A stretch of 64,000 bases of DNA from Micromonospora wenchangensis (GTDB lineage: Bacteria; Actinomycetota; Actinomycetes; Mycobacteriales; Micromonosporaceae): assembly GCF_002210435.1 (NCBI RefSeq), contig NZ_MZMV01000021.1, forward strand, positions 1-64,000, read 5' to 3'. Position numbers and translations under genes: made by a program. The notes under the pieces were generated by a model that was not told where the DNA came from, did not search any database, and worked only from the letters and a program-made list of their open reading frames with translations. Shown one piece after another: positions 27,434 to 38,346 of this stretch; within the stretch, counting starts at the first letter, position 1, and every line of letters starts with the position of its first letter.

Positions 27434-28456
27434 ATGGGTCTCGACGACCGCAAACTCGCCGTGCTGCGGGCGATCGTCGAGGACTACGTCGCCACGCAGG
27501 AGCCCGTCGGCAGCAAGACGCTCGTCGAGCGGCACCAGCTCGGGGTCTCCCCGGCGACCGTCCGCAACGACATGGCGGTGCTGGAGGAGGAGGGCTACAT
27601 CCGGCAGCCGCACACCAGCGCCGGCCGGGTCCCCACCGACCGGGGCTACCGCCTCTTCGTCGACCGGCTCTCCCGGGTCAAGCCGCTCAGCCCCGCCGAA
27701 CGCCGGGCCATCGAGCGCTTCCTGGTCGGCGCGGTCGACCTCGACGACGTGGTACACCGCACCGTACGCCTGCTGGCGCAGCTCACCCGGCAGGTCGCCG
27801 TGGTGCAGTACCCGTCGCTGGCCCGCTCGTCGGTACGCCACCTCGAACTGGTGCCGATCTCCACCACCCGGCTGATGCTGGTCATGATCGCCGACACCGG
27901 GCGGGTCGAGCAACGGCTGGTCGAGCTGGCCGCGCCGGTCCCCGCCGACGACGTCCTCGACCTGCGCCGGCTGGTCAACGAGAAACTGGTCGGGAGTCGG
28001 TTGTCCGACACTCCGCCGCTGGTGCAGGCGCTCGTCGACGAGAGTGCTCCGCACCTGCGCGGCGCGATGACCACCCTGTCCACCGTGCTGCTGGAGACCC
28101 TGGTGGAACGCACCGAGGAGCGGCTCGCGCTGGCCGGCACCGCCAACCTCACCCGGGGTGGCCTGCTCGACTTCCAGGGCTCGCTGCGACCCATCCTGGA
28201 GGCGCTCGAAGAGGAGGTCGTGCTGCTCAAGCTGATCGGCGAGGCGGAACCGAGCACCACCCGGGTGCTGATCGGCGACGAGAACGAGGTCGACAATCTC
28301 CGCGCCGCCTCGGTGGTCAGCACCGGGTACGGCCCGGGCACCACCATCGTCGGCGGGCTGGGCGTGCTCGGCCCGACCCGGATGGACTACCCCGGCACCA
28401 TCGCCACGGTGCGGGCCGTGGCACGCTACGTGGGCGAGCTGCTGGCCCAGAACTGA
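27434..28456 (+). CDS. hrcA: heat-inducible transcription repressor HrcA
   Basis: A 340-residue HrcA. The N-terminal winged-helix domain is seen in [39 protein letters not shown] and the family motif [14 protein letters not shown]. The C-terminal GAF-like dimer domain follows. It represses groE/dnaK-type heat-shock genes by binding CIRCE with GroEL as co-factor. A CIRCE element lies 55 bp upstream, so the gene is autoregulated. The ATG follows AGGAGG. dnaJ lies 74 bp downstream and is probably co-transcribed. Confidence 0.96.
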   Translation: MGLDDRKLAVLRAIVEDYVATQEPVGSKTLVERHQLGVSPATVRNDMAVLEEEGYIRQPHTSAGRVPTDRGYRLFVDRLSRVKPLSPAERRAIERFLVGAVDLDDVVHRTVRLLAQLTRQVAVVQYPSLARSSVRHLELVPISTTRLMLVMIADTGRVEQRLVELAAPVPADDVLDLRRLVNEKLVGSRLSDTPPLVQALVDESAPHLRGAMTTLSTVLLETLVERTEERLALAGTANLTRGGLLDFQGSLRPILEALEEEVVLLKLIGEAEPSTTRVLIGDENEVDNLRAASVVSTGYGPGTTIVGGLGVLGPTRMDYPGTIATVRAVARYVGELLAQN

Positions 28457-28530
28457 CCAGTCAGGGCCGGCGGCCGGCTCCGGCCGCCGACCGGCGCAAA
28501 CGCGAGACGAACATGAGGACACGGAACGCA

Positions 28531-29676
28531 GTGGCCAGGGACTACTACGGCATTCTCGGCGTGAGCCGGGAAGCCTCCGACGACGAGATCAAGCGCGCCT
28601 ACCGCAAGCTGGCGCGGCAGTTCCACCCGGACGTGAATCCGGACCCGGAGGCACAGGAGAAGTTCAAGGACATCAACGCCGCGTACGAGGTCCTCTCGGA
28701 CGACCGGAAGCGGCAGATCGTCGACCTGGGCGGCGACCCGCTCGCCCCGGGCGGCGGGGGCGCCGGCGGCCCGGGCGGCCCCGGCGGGGCCGGTCCGTTC
28801 GTCGGCTTCCAGGACATCATGGACGCCTTCTTCGGCGGCGCGGCCGGTGGCACCCGTGGCCCGCGGCCGCGTACCCGGCCCGGGGCCGACGCGATCCTGC
28901 GGCTGGAACTCGACCTGCACGAGACCGCCTTCGGCGTCGAGGCCCCGATCACGGTCGACACCGCCGTGCTCTGCACCACCTGCTCCGGGGCGGGCACCGC
29001 GGCCGGCACCCACCTGGCGACCTGCGAGGCGTGCGGCGGCCGGGGCGAGGTGCAGTCGGTGCAGCGCACCTTCCTCGGGCAGGTCGTCTCGGCCCGGCCG
29101 TGCACCGTCTGCCAGGGCTACGGCACCACCATCCCGCACCCCTGCCCGACCTGCGCCGGCGACGGCCGGGTGCGGACCCGCCGCTCGCTGACCGTCAAGA
29201 TCCCGGCCGGCGTCGAGGACGGCATGCGCATCCGGCTCGCCCAGCAGGGCGAGGTGGGCCCGGGTGGCGGCACCGCCGGTGACCTCTACGTAGAGATCCA
29301 CGAGCGGCCGCACGACGTCTACTCCCGCAAGGGCGACGACCTGCACTGCCGGGTCACCGTGCCGATGACCGCCGCCGCGCTGGGCACCCGGCTCACCATC
29401 AAGACGCTTGACAGCGACGAGACCGTCGACGTCAAGGCCGGCACCCAGCCGGGCAGCACGCTGCGGCTGCGCGCCCGGGGCGTACCGCACCTGCGCGGCA
29501 CCGGCCGGGGTGACCTCTACGTCCACCTTGACGTGCGTACCCCCACCAAGCTCGACGCCGACCAGGAGAAGATGCTGCGGGACTTCGCCAAGACCCGGGG
29601 CGAGGAGGTCGCCGAGCTGAGCAAGCAGGGCGGCTTCTTCTCCCGGATGCGCGACGCCTTCAACGGCCACGCCTGA
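28531..29676 (+). CDS. dnaJ: chaperone DnaJ
   Basis: A 381-residue type I Hsp40. The J domain begins [14 protein letters not shown] and has HPD in [10 protein letters not shown] Gly-rich linker follows (about 70-100). Four zinc-binding CxxCxGxG modules are complete ([32 protein letters not shown]), followed by the substrate-binding C-terminal domains. It stimulates DnaK ATPase. I prefer the GTG at 28531, which gives the standard N-terminus. The ATG at 28513 would add six residues. Confidence 0.95.
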   Translation: MARDYYGILGVSREASDDEIKRAYRKLARQFHPDVNPDPEAQEKFKDINAAYEVLSDDRKRQIVDLGGDPLAPGGGGAGGPGGPGGAGPFVGFQDIMDAFFGGAAGGTRGPRPRTRPGADAILRLELDLHETAFGVEAPITVDTAVLCTTCSGAGTAAGTHLATCEACGGRGEVQSVQRTFLGQVVSARPCTVCQGYGTTIPHPCPTCAGDGRVRTRRSLTVKIPAGVEDGMRIRLAQQGEVGPGGGTAGDLYVEIHERPHDVYSRKGDDLHCRVTVPMTAAALGTRLTIKTLDSDETVDVKAGTQPGSTLRLRARGVPHLRGTGRGDLYVHLDVRTPTKLDADQEKMLRDFAKTRGEEVAELSKQGGFFSRMRDAFNGHA

Positions 29677-29808
29677 CCGGTCGGGCTGTTCCGACTGGTC
29701 TCCGCCGGTCGGGCTGTCGTGGTCGGCTTGTCCCCGTGCGGTTTCGTGCCGGTCGGGGCGTCCCGGCCGGCCGGAGTCCCGGGTGGCTCCCCGGCCGGCC
29801 GGGCCGGT

Positions 29809-29814
29809 TAGCCT
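29809..29814 (+). promoter_or_regulatory. -10 box of rsmE, leaderless arrangement
   Basis: TAGCCT, 7 bases before the GTG at 29822. Confidence 0.7.
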
Positions 29815-29821
29815 GATCGGC

Positions 29822-30556
29822 GTGTCCGCGCCGCTGTTCCTGGTCGAGTCGCTGCCCCCTGCCGACCAGTTCACCCTGGACGGCCCCGAGGGGCACCACG
29901 CCGCCACCGTGCAACGGTTGCGCGTCGGCGAGGAACTGCTGCTCGCCGACGGGCGGGGCGGCACCGCCACCGCCGTGGTCACCGCCGTCGGCCGGGGCGC
30001 CCTCGACCTCACCGTCACCTCCCGGGGGTACGTCGACGCGGACGTCCCCCGGCTGGTCGTGGTGCAGGGCATCGCCAAGGGCGACCGGGGCGAGTTGGCC
30101 GTGCAGGCGATGACCGAGGTCGGGGTGGACGAGATCGTGCCCTGGGCGGCGTCCCGCTCGGTGGCGCAGTGGCGCGGCGACCGGGGCGTACGGGCCCGGG
30201 AGAAGTGGGTGGCGACGGCCCGGGAGGCGGCCAAACAGGCCCGTCGGGCGTGGCTGCCGGTGGTGGCCGGCGCCCCGGACGAGTCCACCGCCACGGTGGC
30301 CCGCCGGATCGCCGGGGCGGGCACGGCGTTCGTCCTGCACGAGGAGGCCGACGACCGGCTCACCGCGGTCGACCTGCCGACCACCGGCGAGATCGTCCTG
30401 GTCGTCGGGCCGGAGGGCGGCATCGCCCCGACCGAGCTGACCACCTTCACCGACGCGGGCGCCCGCCCGGTACGCCTGGGCCCCTCGGTCCTGCGCACCT
30501 CCACCGCCGGCCCCGCCGCCCTGGCCGTCCTCGCCACCCGCCTCTCCCGCTGGTAA
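29822..30556 (+). CDS. rsmE: 16S rRNA (uracil1498-N3)-methyltransferase
   Basis: A 244-residue RsmE of the SPOUT class. The N-terminal PUA-like part includes GPEGHHAATVQRLRVGEELL. The catalytic knot includes VVQGIAKGDRGELAVQAMTE, VGPEGGIAPTE and RLGPSVLRTSTAGPAAL. It uses SAM to methylate U1498 of 16S rRNA. The GTG at 29822 is 7 bases after TAGCCT. A C-rich tract and inverted-repeat units follow the stop. Confidence 0.94.
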   Translation: MSAPLFLVESLPPADQFTLDGPEGHHAATVQRLRVGEELLLADGRGGTATAVVTAVGRGALDLTVTSRGYVDADVPRLVVVQGIAKGDRGELAVQAMTEVGVDEIVPWAASRSVAQWRGDRGVRAREKWVATAREAAKQARRAWLPVVAGAPDESTATVARRIAGAGTAFVLHEEADDRLTAVDLPTTGEIVLVVGPEGGIAPTELTTFTDAGARPVRLGPSVLRTSTAGPAALAVLATRLSRW

Positions 30557-30625
30557 CCCACCCCCGCCTGCCTCTCCACCCCTGCTCCCACCTCCTGCCC
30601 CCGCCCTACCCCTGCCCGCTGCCCC

Positions 30626-30886
30626 GGTGATCAAGAGCTTTGCGTCATCCCCAGCCCGATCCCCGCCCCAAACCTCTTGATCACCGCTCCTCCGGTGCCG
30701 CCTCCCGTCGGCGCCCCCGGTGATCAAGAAGTTTGCGTCATCTCCCAGCCCCATTCCCGCCCCAAACCTCTTGATCACCGCCTCTGAATGCCGTCGGGTA
30801 CCACCGTCCCCCGGCGGCGTGACCGGTGATCAAGAGGTTGGCGTCATCGGCGGGCCTGGGATTGACGTAAAGCTCTTGATCACCGG
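30626..30886. repeat. three long inverted-repeat units with GGTGATCAAGAG core
   Basis: Units at 30626-30685, 30719-30779 and 30823-30886. Each has a left arm GGTGATCAAGAG(C/G)TTTGCG-like and a right arm that is its reverse complement (CAAACCTCTTGATCACC-like), with ~25 bp between. Unit 2 has one arm mismatch. Five arms read GGTGATCAAGAG exactly, and the sixth has AAGAAG. Unit 3 arms extend further, through GCGTCA/TGACGT. Confidence 0.9.
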
Positions 30887-30967
30887 GGCGGGGCGAAGCG
30901 GGGGCAGAGCGCAAGGGGCGAGGCGGGAGGGGGAGGGACGGGCCGGGGAGTGGGGGAGCGGGGTCTT

Positions 30968-30973
30968 TAGAGT
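30968..30973 (+). promoter_or_regulatory. -10 box of the HIT gene, leaderless arrangement
   Basis: TAGAGT, 6 bases (all G) before the ATG at 30980. Confidence 0.65.
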
Positions 30974-30979
30974 GGGGGG

Positions 30980-31339
30980 ATGGGAGCCGACTGTCTGTTC
31001 TGCCGCATCGTCGCCGGGGAGATTCCGGCCACCATCGTCAAGGAGACCGCCACCACCCTGGCCTTCCGTGACATCGGGCCGAAGGCGCCGGTACACGTGC
31101 TGATCATCCCCAAGGAGCACTATGCCGACGTGGCGACGCTCGGCCAGGGTGACCCGGGGCTGGCCGGGGAGGTGCTGGCCACGGCGGCGGCGGTGGCCGA
31201 GGACGAGGGGCTGACCGGTGACGGCTTCCGGCTGATGTTCAACACCGGCCCGTACGGCGGTCAGGAGGTCTTCCACGTGCACGCCCACCTGCTCGGCGGC
31301 GCGCCCCTGGGCCCGATGCTGGCCCGGGACCTGGTGTGA
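30980..31339 (+). CDS. HIT (histidine triad) family protein
   Basis: A 119-residue HINT-type nucleotide-binding protein. Its N-terminus is CLFCRIVAGEIPAT and the catalytic triad HVHAH has H99, H101 and H103. Family members hydrolyse adenosine phosphoramidates and related nucleotides. The ATG at 30980 lies 6 bases after TAGAGT in a G-rich region. The stop overlaps the next gene (GTGA). Confidence 0.94.
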   Translation: MGADCLFCRIVAGEIPATIVKETATTLAFRDIGPKAPVHVLIIPKEHYADVATLGQGDPGLAGEVLATAAAVAEDEGLTGDGFRLMFNTGPYGGQEVFHVHAHLLGGAPLGPMLARDLV

Positions 31340-32748
31340 CGTCGACGGCCGACGGGGCGCCCGACCGGGGCGGCCAGGGCGCACCGACCCGGCGTCGGCT
31401 GGAACGGATGGTCCGCGGGACCCAGGCGCAGGCACGGGTGCCCGCCCTGGCGGTGGCGTTGCACCGGGCCGACAGTCCGCTCTGGAACTTCCAGGTCGGC
31501 GGCACCGGCAACGACACGGTCCTCGGCCCGGCGAGCCGGTTCCGGATCGGCTCGGTCACCAAGACCTTCACCGCCGTGCTGGTGCTGCAGTGCCGCGACG
31601 ACGGGCTGCTCGACCTGGACGACCCGGTGGGCCGGCACCTCGACCTGCCCGCGCACGGCGACCTGACCGTGCGCCGGCTGCTCTCGCACACCGCCGGGCT
31701 GCAACGTGAGCCGTACGGCGACGTCTGGGACACGCTGCGTGCGCCGCAGGTGGACGAACTCGTGGCGGACCTGGTCCGGGCCGAGCGGGTGCTGCCCACC
31801 GGCCGCCGTTACCACTACTCGAACCTGGGCATGGCGCTGCTCGGTCGGCTGGTCGGCGCGCTGCGCGGCGGCACCTGGGCCGAGGTGCTCGCCGACCGGG
31901 TGCTCACCCCGCTGGGGCTGGCCGACACCTCGGTCGACCCGGGGCCGCAGGCGGTGACCGGGTTCCTGGTCGACGCGTACTCCGACGAGGCGCATCCGGA
32001 GCCGCCGACCGACTTCGGGGCGGTCGGGCCGGCCGGCCAACTGTGGAGCACCGCGACGGACATGGCCCGCTGGGCGGCGTTCCTGGCCGACTCGGCCGCG
32101 CTGGACCCGACCGGGGCGGTGCTCGCCGCGACGACGCTGGACGAGATGCGCTGGCCGGTGACCACCACCGACGAGACGGTCTGGAAGGCCGGCTTCGGGC
32201 TAGGGCTGATCATGGTCCCGTTCCCGGACCGGGTGGTGCACGTGGGGCACGACGGCGCGATGCCGGGCTTCCTGGCCGGCGTCTACGGCCGGCGCGGCGG
32301 GGACGGCACGCCCGGCGCGATGGGCTGCGCGGTGCTCGCCTCCTGCGGCACCGCCGCCGAGGTGCTGGAGCTGCCGCACCGGCTGCTGGCCGCCTCGGCC
32401 GAGCACGACCCGGCGGAGATCGTGCCGTGGCGGCCGGGCCCGGGTGCGCCCGGCCCGCTGCGCGGGGTGCTGGGCCGCTGGTGGGGCGAGGGCTTCGAGT
32501 ACGTCTTCTCCTGGCACGACGGGGCGTTGCGGGCCCGGGGCGCGGACGATCCGGCGGGGCGGCCCCCGGCGGTGTTCGCGCCGACGCCGCAGTCGCCGGA
32601 CGTGTTCCGGACGGTCTCCGGGCGGGAGGTCGGGGAGTTGCTGCGGCTCACCCGCGACGCCGCTGGGACGGTGGTCGCGATGCACTGGGCCACCTACCGC
32701 TTCACCCGCCGCCAGGAGACCTTCGACAGGTACGACTTCCGGGCGTGA
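31336..32748 (+). CDS. serine hydrolase (class C beta-lactamase-like)
   Basis: A 470-residue protein with the penicillin-binding transpeptidase fold: SxxK as S73-V-T-K76 and YxN as Y161-S-N163. The third motif probably lies in the VHVGHDGAMPGF region. A C-terminal extension of about 100 residues follows. There is no obvious signal peptide, so it is probably cytoplasmic, like esterase-type members of this family. The GTG at 31336 overlaps the HIT gene stop, so the two are coupled. Substrate is unknown; calling it a beta-lactamase or resistance enzyme is not justified. Confidence 0.86.
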   Translation: MTSTADGAPDRGGQGAPTRRRLERMVRGTQAQARVPALAVALHRADSPLWNFQVGGTGNDTVLGPASRFRIGSVTKTFTAVLVLQCRDDGLLDLDDPVGRHLDLPAHGDLTVRRLLSHTAGLQREPYGDVWDTLRAPQVDELVADLVRAERVLPTGRRYHYSNLGMALLGRLVGALRGGTWAEVLADRVLTPLGLADTSVDPGPQAVTGFLVDAYSDEAHPEPPTDFGAVGPAGQLWSTATDMARWAAFLADSAALDPTGAVLAATTLDEMRWPVTTTDETVWKAGFGLGLIMVPFPDRVVHVGHDGAMPGFLAGVYGRRGGDGTPGAMGCAVLASCGTAAEVLELPHRLLAASAEHDPAEIVPWRPGPGAPGPLRGVLGRWWGEGFEYVFSWHDGALRARGADDPAGRPPAVFAPTPQSPDVFRTVSGREVGELLRLTRDAAGTVVAMHWATYRFTRRQETFDRYDFRA

Positions 32749-32857
32749 CCGGGCGGCCCCGGTCCGACGCCGGCCGTCGACCCGGGCCCGGGAGGCGGTG
32801 CGAACGCCCGGTCCCGCGGGGCGGGGAAAAGTGACGCGGTGCCGCCGGGGCCGAGCG

Positions 32858-32876
32858 GATACGATGGGAGTATCGT
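32858..32876 (+). promoter_or_regulatory. phoH -10 box inside a dyad
   Basis: TACGAT (32860-32865) is a likely -10. GATAC at 32858-32862 and GTATC at 32870-32874 form an inverted repeat around it, a possible operator. The leader to the GTG at 32919 is about 47 nt. Confidence 0.4.
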
Positions 32877-32918
32877 CCGCACGCCGCGCCAGCAGGGCAC
32901 GGCGCGAGATGGAAGCAG

Positions 32919-35051
<2,133 letters not shown>

Positions 35052-35072
<21 letters not shown>

Positions 35073-35101
35073 CCAACGGGCCGGCCGACGCCGCCAACCA
35101 A
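35052..35101 (+). repeat. 25-bp tandem duplication at the phoH stop
   Basis: Units 35052-35076 and 35077-35101 differ at one base. The stop codon TAA (35070-35072) in unit 1 reads CAA in unit 2. Confidence 0.85.
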
Positions 35102-35115
35102 CCAGAGGAAGACAG

Positions 35116-35589
35116 TTGTCCATCGAGATCGCCAACGAGTCCGGTGCCGAGGTCGACACCGACGCGGTGCTCGCCGTGGCCCGGCACGCCCTCGACGAGA
35201 TGGGGGTCAACCCGCTCGCCGAGCTGTCCGTGCTGCTTGTCGACATCGGCTACATGACCGAGCTGAACCATCGCTGGATGGGCGGCGACGGCCCCACCGA
35301 CGTGCTCGCCTTCCCCATGGACGAGGGCAGCGTCGACCACGGCCCGGGGGAGAGCGCCCCGGCCGGCGGTGAACCGGCCCTGCTCGGCGACATCGTGCTC
35401 TGCCCGGAGGTGGCGGCCAAGCAGGCGGCCACCGCCGGGCACAGCGCCGCCGACGAGCTGCACCTGCTCACCGTGCACGGGGTGCTGCACCTGCTCGGCT
35501 ACGACCACGCCGAGCCGGAGGAGGAGCGGGAGATGTTCGCCCTCCAGGCCCGGCTGCTGGCCAGCTGGCGGTCGACCCGGTCCCGGTGA
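35116..35589 (+). CDS. ybeY: endoribonuclease YbeY
   Basis: A 157-residue YbeY metalloprotein for 16S rRNA 3'-end maturation and ribosome quality control. The zinc motif [11 protein letters not shown] contains H121, H125 and H131. [10 protein letters not shown] is a second signature. The start is a TTG at 35116 with AGAGGAAG just upstream; no ATG or GTG fits the family N-terminus better. It lies just after a 25-bp tandem duplication that spans the phoH stop. The stop is shared with the next start (TGATG). Confidence 0.94.
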   Translation: MSIEIANESGAEVDTDAVLAVARHALDEMGVNPLAELSVLLVDIGYMTELNHRWMGGDGPTDVLAFPMDEGSVDHGPGESAPAGGEPALLGDIVLCPEVAAKQAATAGHSAADELHLLTVHGVLHLLGYDHAEPEEEREMFALQARLLASWRSTRSR

Positions 35590-36944
35590 TGGACATAGTC
35601 GCGGCCGGTCCGACCGCCGGCCTTCCCGATCTTCAGCTGATCTTCTTCGCGGCCGGCCTGGTGGTGCTCGCCGGCCTGATCGCGATGACCGAGGCCGCGC
35701 TGGCCGCGGTCTCCCCGGCCCGCGCCGCGGAGCTGGCCCGCGACGGGGCGCGCGGCGCGCGTACCCTCCAGGCCGTCGCGGGTGACGTGGTCCGCCACCT
35801 CAACCTGTTGCTGCTGCTCAGGCTGCTCGCCGAGCTGACCGCCACCACCCTGGTCGCCCTGGTCGCGGTGGACAGCTTCGGCGCGGGCTGGCGGGCGGCG
35901 CTGGTGACCGCCGGCGCGATGACCGTGGTCAGCTTCGTGGTGGTGGGGGTGGCCCCGCGCACCCTGGGCCGGCAGCACGCGTACGCGGTGGGCCGCGCGG
36001 TGGCGCCGCTGGTGCGCTGGCTGGGCCGGGCGCTGAACCCGCTGGCCTCGCTGCTGATCCTGATCGGCAACGCGGTCACCCCGGGACGCGGCTTCCGGGA
36101 GGGGCCGTTCGCCACCCAGGTCGAGCTGCGGGAGCTGGTCGACCTGGCCGAGCAGCGGGGGGTGGTGGAGCACGGCGAACGCCAGATGATCCATTCGGTC
36201 TTCGCGCTCGGCGACACCATCGCCCGGGAGGTGATGGTGCCGCGTACCGAGATGGTGTGGATCGAGGAGGGCAAGACCCTCTCCCAGGCGCTGGCGCTGT
36301 TCCTGCGCTCCGGGTTCTCCCGCATCCCGGTGATCGGCGAGAGCGTCGACGACGTGCTCGGCGTGCTCTACCTCAAGGACCTCATCAGGCGTACCCGGGG
36401 TGGTGACCTGCGGGCCCACCAGACGCCGGTGGCCGAGCTGATGCGGCCGGCGACGTTCGTGCCGGAGTCCAAGCCCGTCGACGACCTGCTGTCGGAGATG
36501 CAGGCGGCCCGCAACCACCTGGTCATCGTCGTCGACGAGTACGGCGGCACCGGCGGCCTGGTCACCATCGAGGACATCCTGGAGGAGATCGTCGGCGAGA
36601 TCACCGACGAGTACGATGTCGAGCGCCCGCCGGTGGAGCACCTGGCCGACGGCGCGGTGCGGGTCACCGCCCGGCTGCCGGTGGAGAACCTGGGCGAGTT
36701 GTTCGACACCGAGCTGCCCACCGACGAGGTGGAGACGGTCGGTGGCCTGTTGGCGCAGGCTCTGGGGCGGGTGCCGATCCCGGGTGCCGACGCCGAGGTG
36801 GCCGGCCTCAAACTGGTCGCCGAGGGCACCACCGGCCGACGTAACCGGATAGACAGCGTGCTGGTCAGCCGGGTGCCGTCGGACGGTCCCGATTCCCGTG
36901 ACAGTCAGAACAGCACCGAGGAGAGGCAACCCGCCGATGCCTGA
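35589..36944 (+). CDS. CNNM/CorC-type hemolysin family transporter
   Basis: A 451-residue protein with an N-terminal DUF21 membrane domain of about four helices (residues 15-165), two CBS domains (about 205-330; [14 protein letters not shown] and [15 protein letters not shown]) and a CorC_HlyC C-terminal domain. [20 protein letters not shown] is characteristic. The family is linked to Mg2+ or Co2+ efflux, with the CBS pair sensing ATP-Mg. The ATG at 35589 overlaps the ybeY stop. Position between ybeY and era is standard. Confidence 0.93.
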   Translation: MDIVAAGPTAGLPDLQLIFFAAGLVVLAGLIAMTEAALAAVSPARAAELARDGARGARTLQAVAGDVVRHLNLLLLLRLLAELTATTLVALVAVDSFGAGWRAALVTAGAMTVVSFVVVGVAPRTLGRQHAYAVGRAVAPLVRWLGRALNPLASLLILIGNAVTPGRGFREGPFATQVELRELVDLAEQRGVVEHGERQMIHSVFALGDTIAREVMVPRTEMVWIEEGKTLSQALALFLRSGFSRIPVIGESVDDVLGVLYLKDLIRRTRGGDLRAHQTPVAELMRPATFVPESKPVDDLLSEMQAARNHLVIVVDEYGGTGGLVTIEDILEEIVGEITDEYDVERPPVEHLADGAVRVTARLPVENLGELFDTELPTDEVETVGGLLAQALGRVPIPGADAEVAGLKLVAEGTTGRRNRIDSVLVSRVPSDGPDSRDSQNSTEERQPADA

Positions 36945-37323
36945 GACACCCGTCGAGCCGGCCGCCCGGCCCACCCCGTCCGATCCGGCCGAGTTGAGCG
37001 CCGAGGACGGCAAGCTGGTCGTGCTGGCCCGTGGTGCCCGTGCCCGGGTCGGCGCGGTGGAGGGCGCGGCGGTCCGCGACCAGGACGGCCGGACGTACGC
37101 GGCGGCGAGCGTCGCGCTGCCCTCGTTGACGGTCACGGCGTTGCAGCTCGCGGTGGCGTCGGCGGTGGCGGCCGGGGCGAGCCGGCTGGAGGCGGCGGTG
37201 GTGGTGACCGAGGCGTCGACGTTGGACGGGGCGGGTCATGCCGCGGTGCGTGACCTGTCCGCCGACGCGCCGATCCACGTGGCCGCGCCGGACGGGACGG
37301 TCCTCGGCACGGTGATCGAGTGA
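36937..37323 (+). CDS. cytidine deaminase-like protein lacking catalytic residues
   Basis: 128 residues in the slot usually annotated as cytidine deaminase between CNNM and era. The fold core is recognisable (ARVGAVEGAAVRDQDGRTYA, LTVTALQLAVASAVAAGASR, LEAAVVVTEAS). The zinc ligands and catalytic Glu ([HC]AE and PCxxC) are absent, and there is no Cys in the protein. Deaminase activity is therefore not expected. It could be a structural or regulatory relic kept with era. The ATG at 36937 overlaps the CNNM stop by 8 bases. Its own stop overlaps era. Confidence 0.75.
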   Translation: MPETPVEPAARPTPSDPAELSAEDGKLVVLARGARARVGAVEGAAVRDQDGRTYAAASVALPSLTVTALQLAVASAVAAGASRLEAAVVVTEASTLDGAGHAAVRDLSADAPIHVAAPDGTVLGTVIE

Positions 37324-38216
37324 CAGGCGTGGAGCAGCGGCCGTACCGTGCGGGTTTCGGGTGTTTCGTCGGGCGGCCGAACGCCGGCAAGTCGACCCTG
37401 ACCAACGCGATCGTCGGCACCAAGATCGCGATCACCTCCAACAAGCCGCAGACCACCAGGCACGTCATCCGGGCCGTGCTGCACCGGCCGGATTCGCAGC
37501 TGGTGCTGGTGGACACCCCGGGCCTGCACCGGCCGCGGACCCTGCTCGGCGAGCGCCTCAACGACCTGGTGCGCACCACCTGGACGGAGGTCGACGTGAT
37601 CGGCCTCTGCATTCCGGCCGACGAGCCGGTGGGCCGGGGCGACCGGTTCATCAGCGGCGAGCTGAGCGAGTTGAAGGCCACCGTCATCGCCGTGGTCACC
37701 AAGACCGACCTGGTCGACAAGCGGCGGCTGGCCGAGCAGTTGCTCGCGGTCAGCGAGCTGGGTGACTTCGCCGCCGTGGTGCCGGTCAGCGCGGTCTCCG
37801 GGCACCAGGTGGACACCCTGGTCGACGTGATGACGGGTCACCTGCCCCCGTCGCCGCAGCTCTACCCGGACGACATGCTCACCGACGAACCGGAGCAGGT
37901 GCTGGTCGCCGAGCTGATCCGGGAGGCGGCGCTGGAGGGGGTCCGCGACGAGCTGCCGCACTCGATCGCCGTGGTGGTGGAGGAGATGATCCCCGAGGGT
38001 CAGCTCATGAAGATCTACGCCGACGTCTACGTCGAGCGGCCCAGCCAGAAGGCGATCGTGCTCGGTCACCGGGCCAGCCGGCTCAAGGAGGTCGGCACCA
38101 CCGCCCGTAAGCAGATCGAGGAGCTGCTCGGCACCCGGGTCTATCTGGACCTGCACGTCCGGGTGGCCAAGGAGTGGCAGCGCGATCCGAAGCAGTTGCG
38201 CAAGCTGGGTTTCTGA
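37320..38216 (+). CDS. era: GTPase Era
   Basis: A 298-residue Era. GTPase motifs: GRPNAGKST (G1), the G2 region SNKPQTTRH, DTPGLH (G3) and TKTD in place of NKxD (G4), as in many actinobacteria. The C-terminal KH domain (GQLMKIYADVYVERPSQKAI, VYLDLHVRVAKEW) binds the 3' end of 16S rRNA in small-subunit assembly. The GTG at 37320 overlaps the previous stop. Confidence 0.96.
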   Translation: MTGVEQRPYRAGFGCFVGRPNAGKSTLTNAIVGTKIAITSNKPQTTRHVIRAVLHRPDSQLVLVDTPGLHRPRTLLGERLNDLVRTTWTEVDVIGLCIPADEPVGRGDRFISGELSELKATVIAVVTKTDLVDKRRLAEQLLAVSELGDFAAVVPVSAVSGHQVDTLVDVMTGHLPPSPQLYPDDMLTDEPEQVLVAELIREAALEGVRDELPHSIAVVVEEMIPEGQLMKIYADVYVERPSQKAIVLGHRASRLKEVGTTARKQIEELLGTRVYLDLHVRVAKEWQRDPKQLRKLGF

Positions 38217-38283
38217 TTCCGTACGCCGGATGGAATTCGGACACTGATATGGGAAGTTTCACGTCAGGCACCGATTAGCAGCG

Positions 38284-38310
38284 GTTTCACAGGTCGGGTG
38301 CGCAGGGTAG
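38284..38310 (+). promoter_or_regulatory. possible SigB-like promoter of the acyltransferase gene
   Basis: GTTT (38284-38287), a 17-bp spacer and GGGTAG (38305-38310), 36 bases before the ATG at 38347. It sits in the only AT-richer stretch around, 38217-38346. Confidence 0.35.
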
Positions 38311-38346
38311 GGGACGTCCATCCGTCCCCCACATAGATGCAGCCTG

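Larger units (their letters stand above)
30557..30979 (+). other. intergenic region rsmE to HIT gene
   Basis: 423 bp without a gene. In order: a C-rich tract (30557-30625), three inverted-repeat units (30626-30886), a G-rich tract (about 30885-30960) and the HIT promoter. A GGG(N)GGG-type quadruplex motif is on the minus strand at 30598-30617 and another on the plus strand at 30925-30942. Confidence 0.8.

Noticed and set aside
31336..32748. Beta-lactamase resistance gene
   Set aside because: SxxK and YxN are present, but there is no signal peptide and the family contains many esterases and peptidases. Resistance is not supported.
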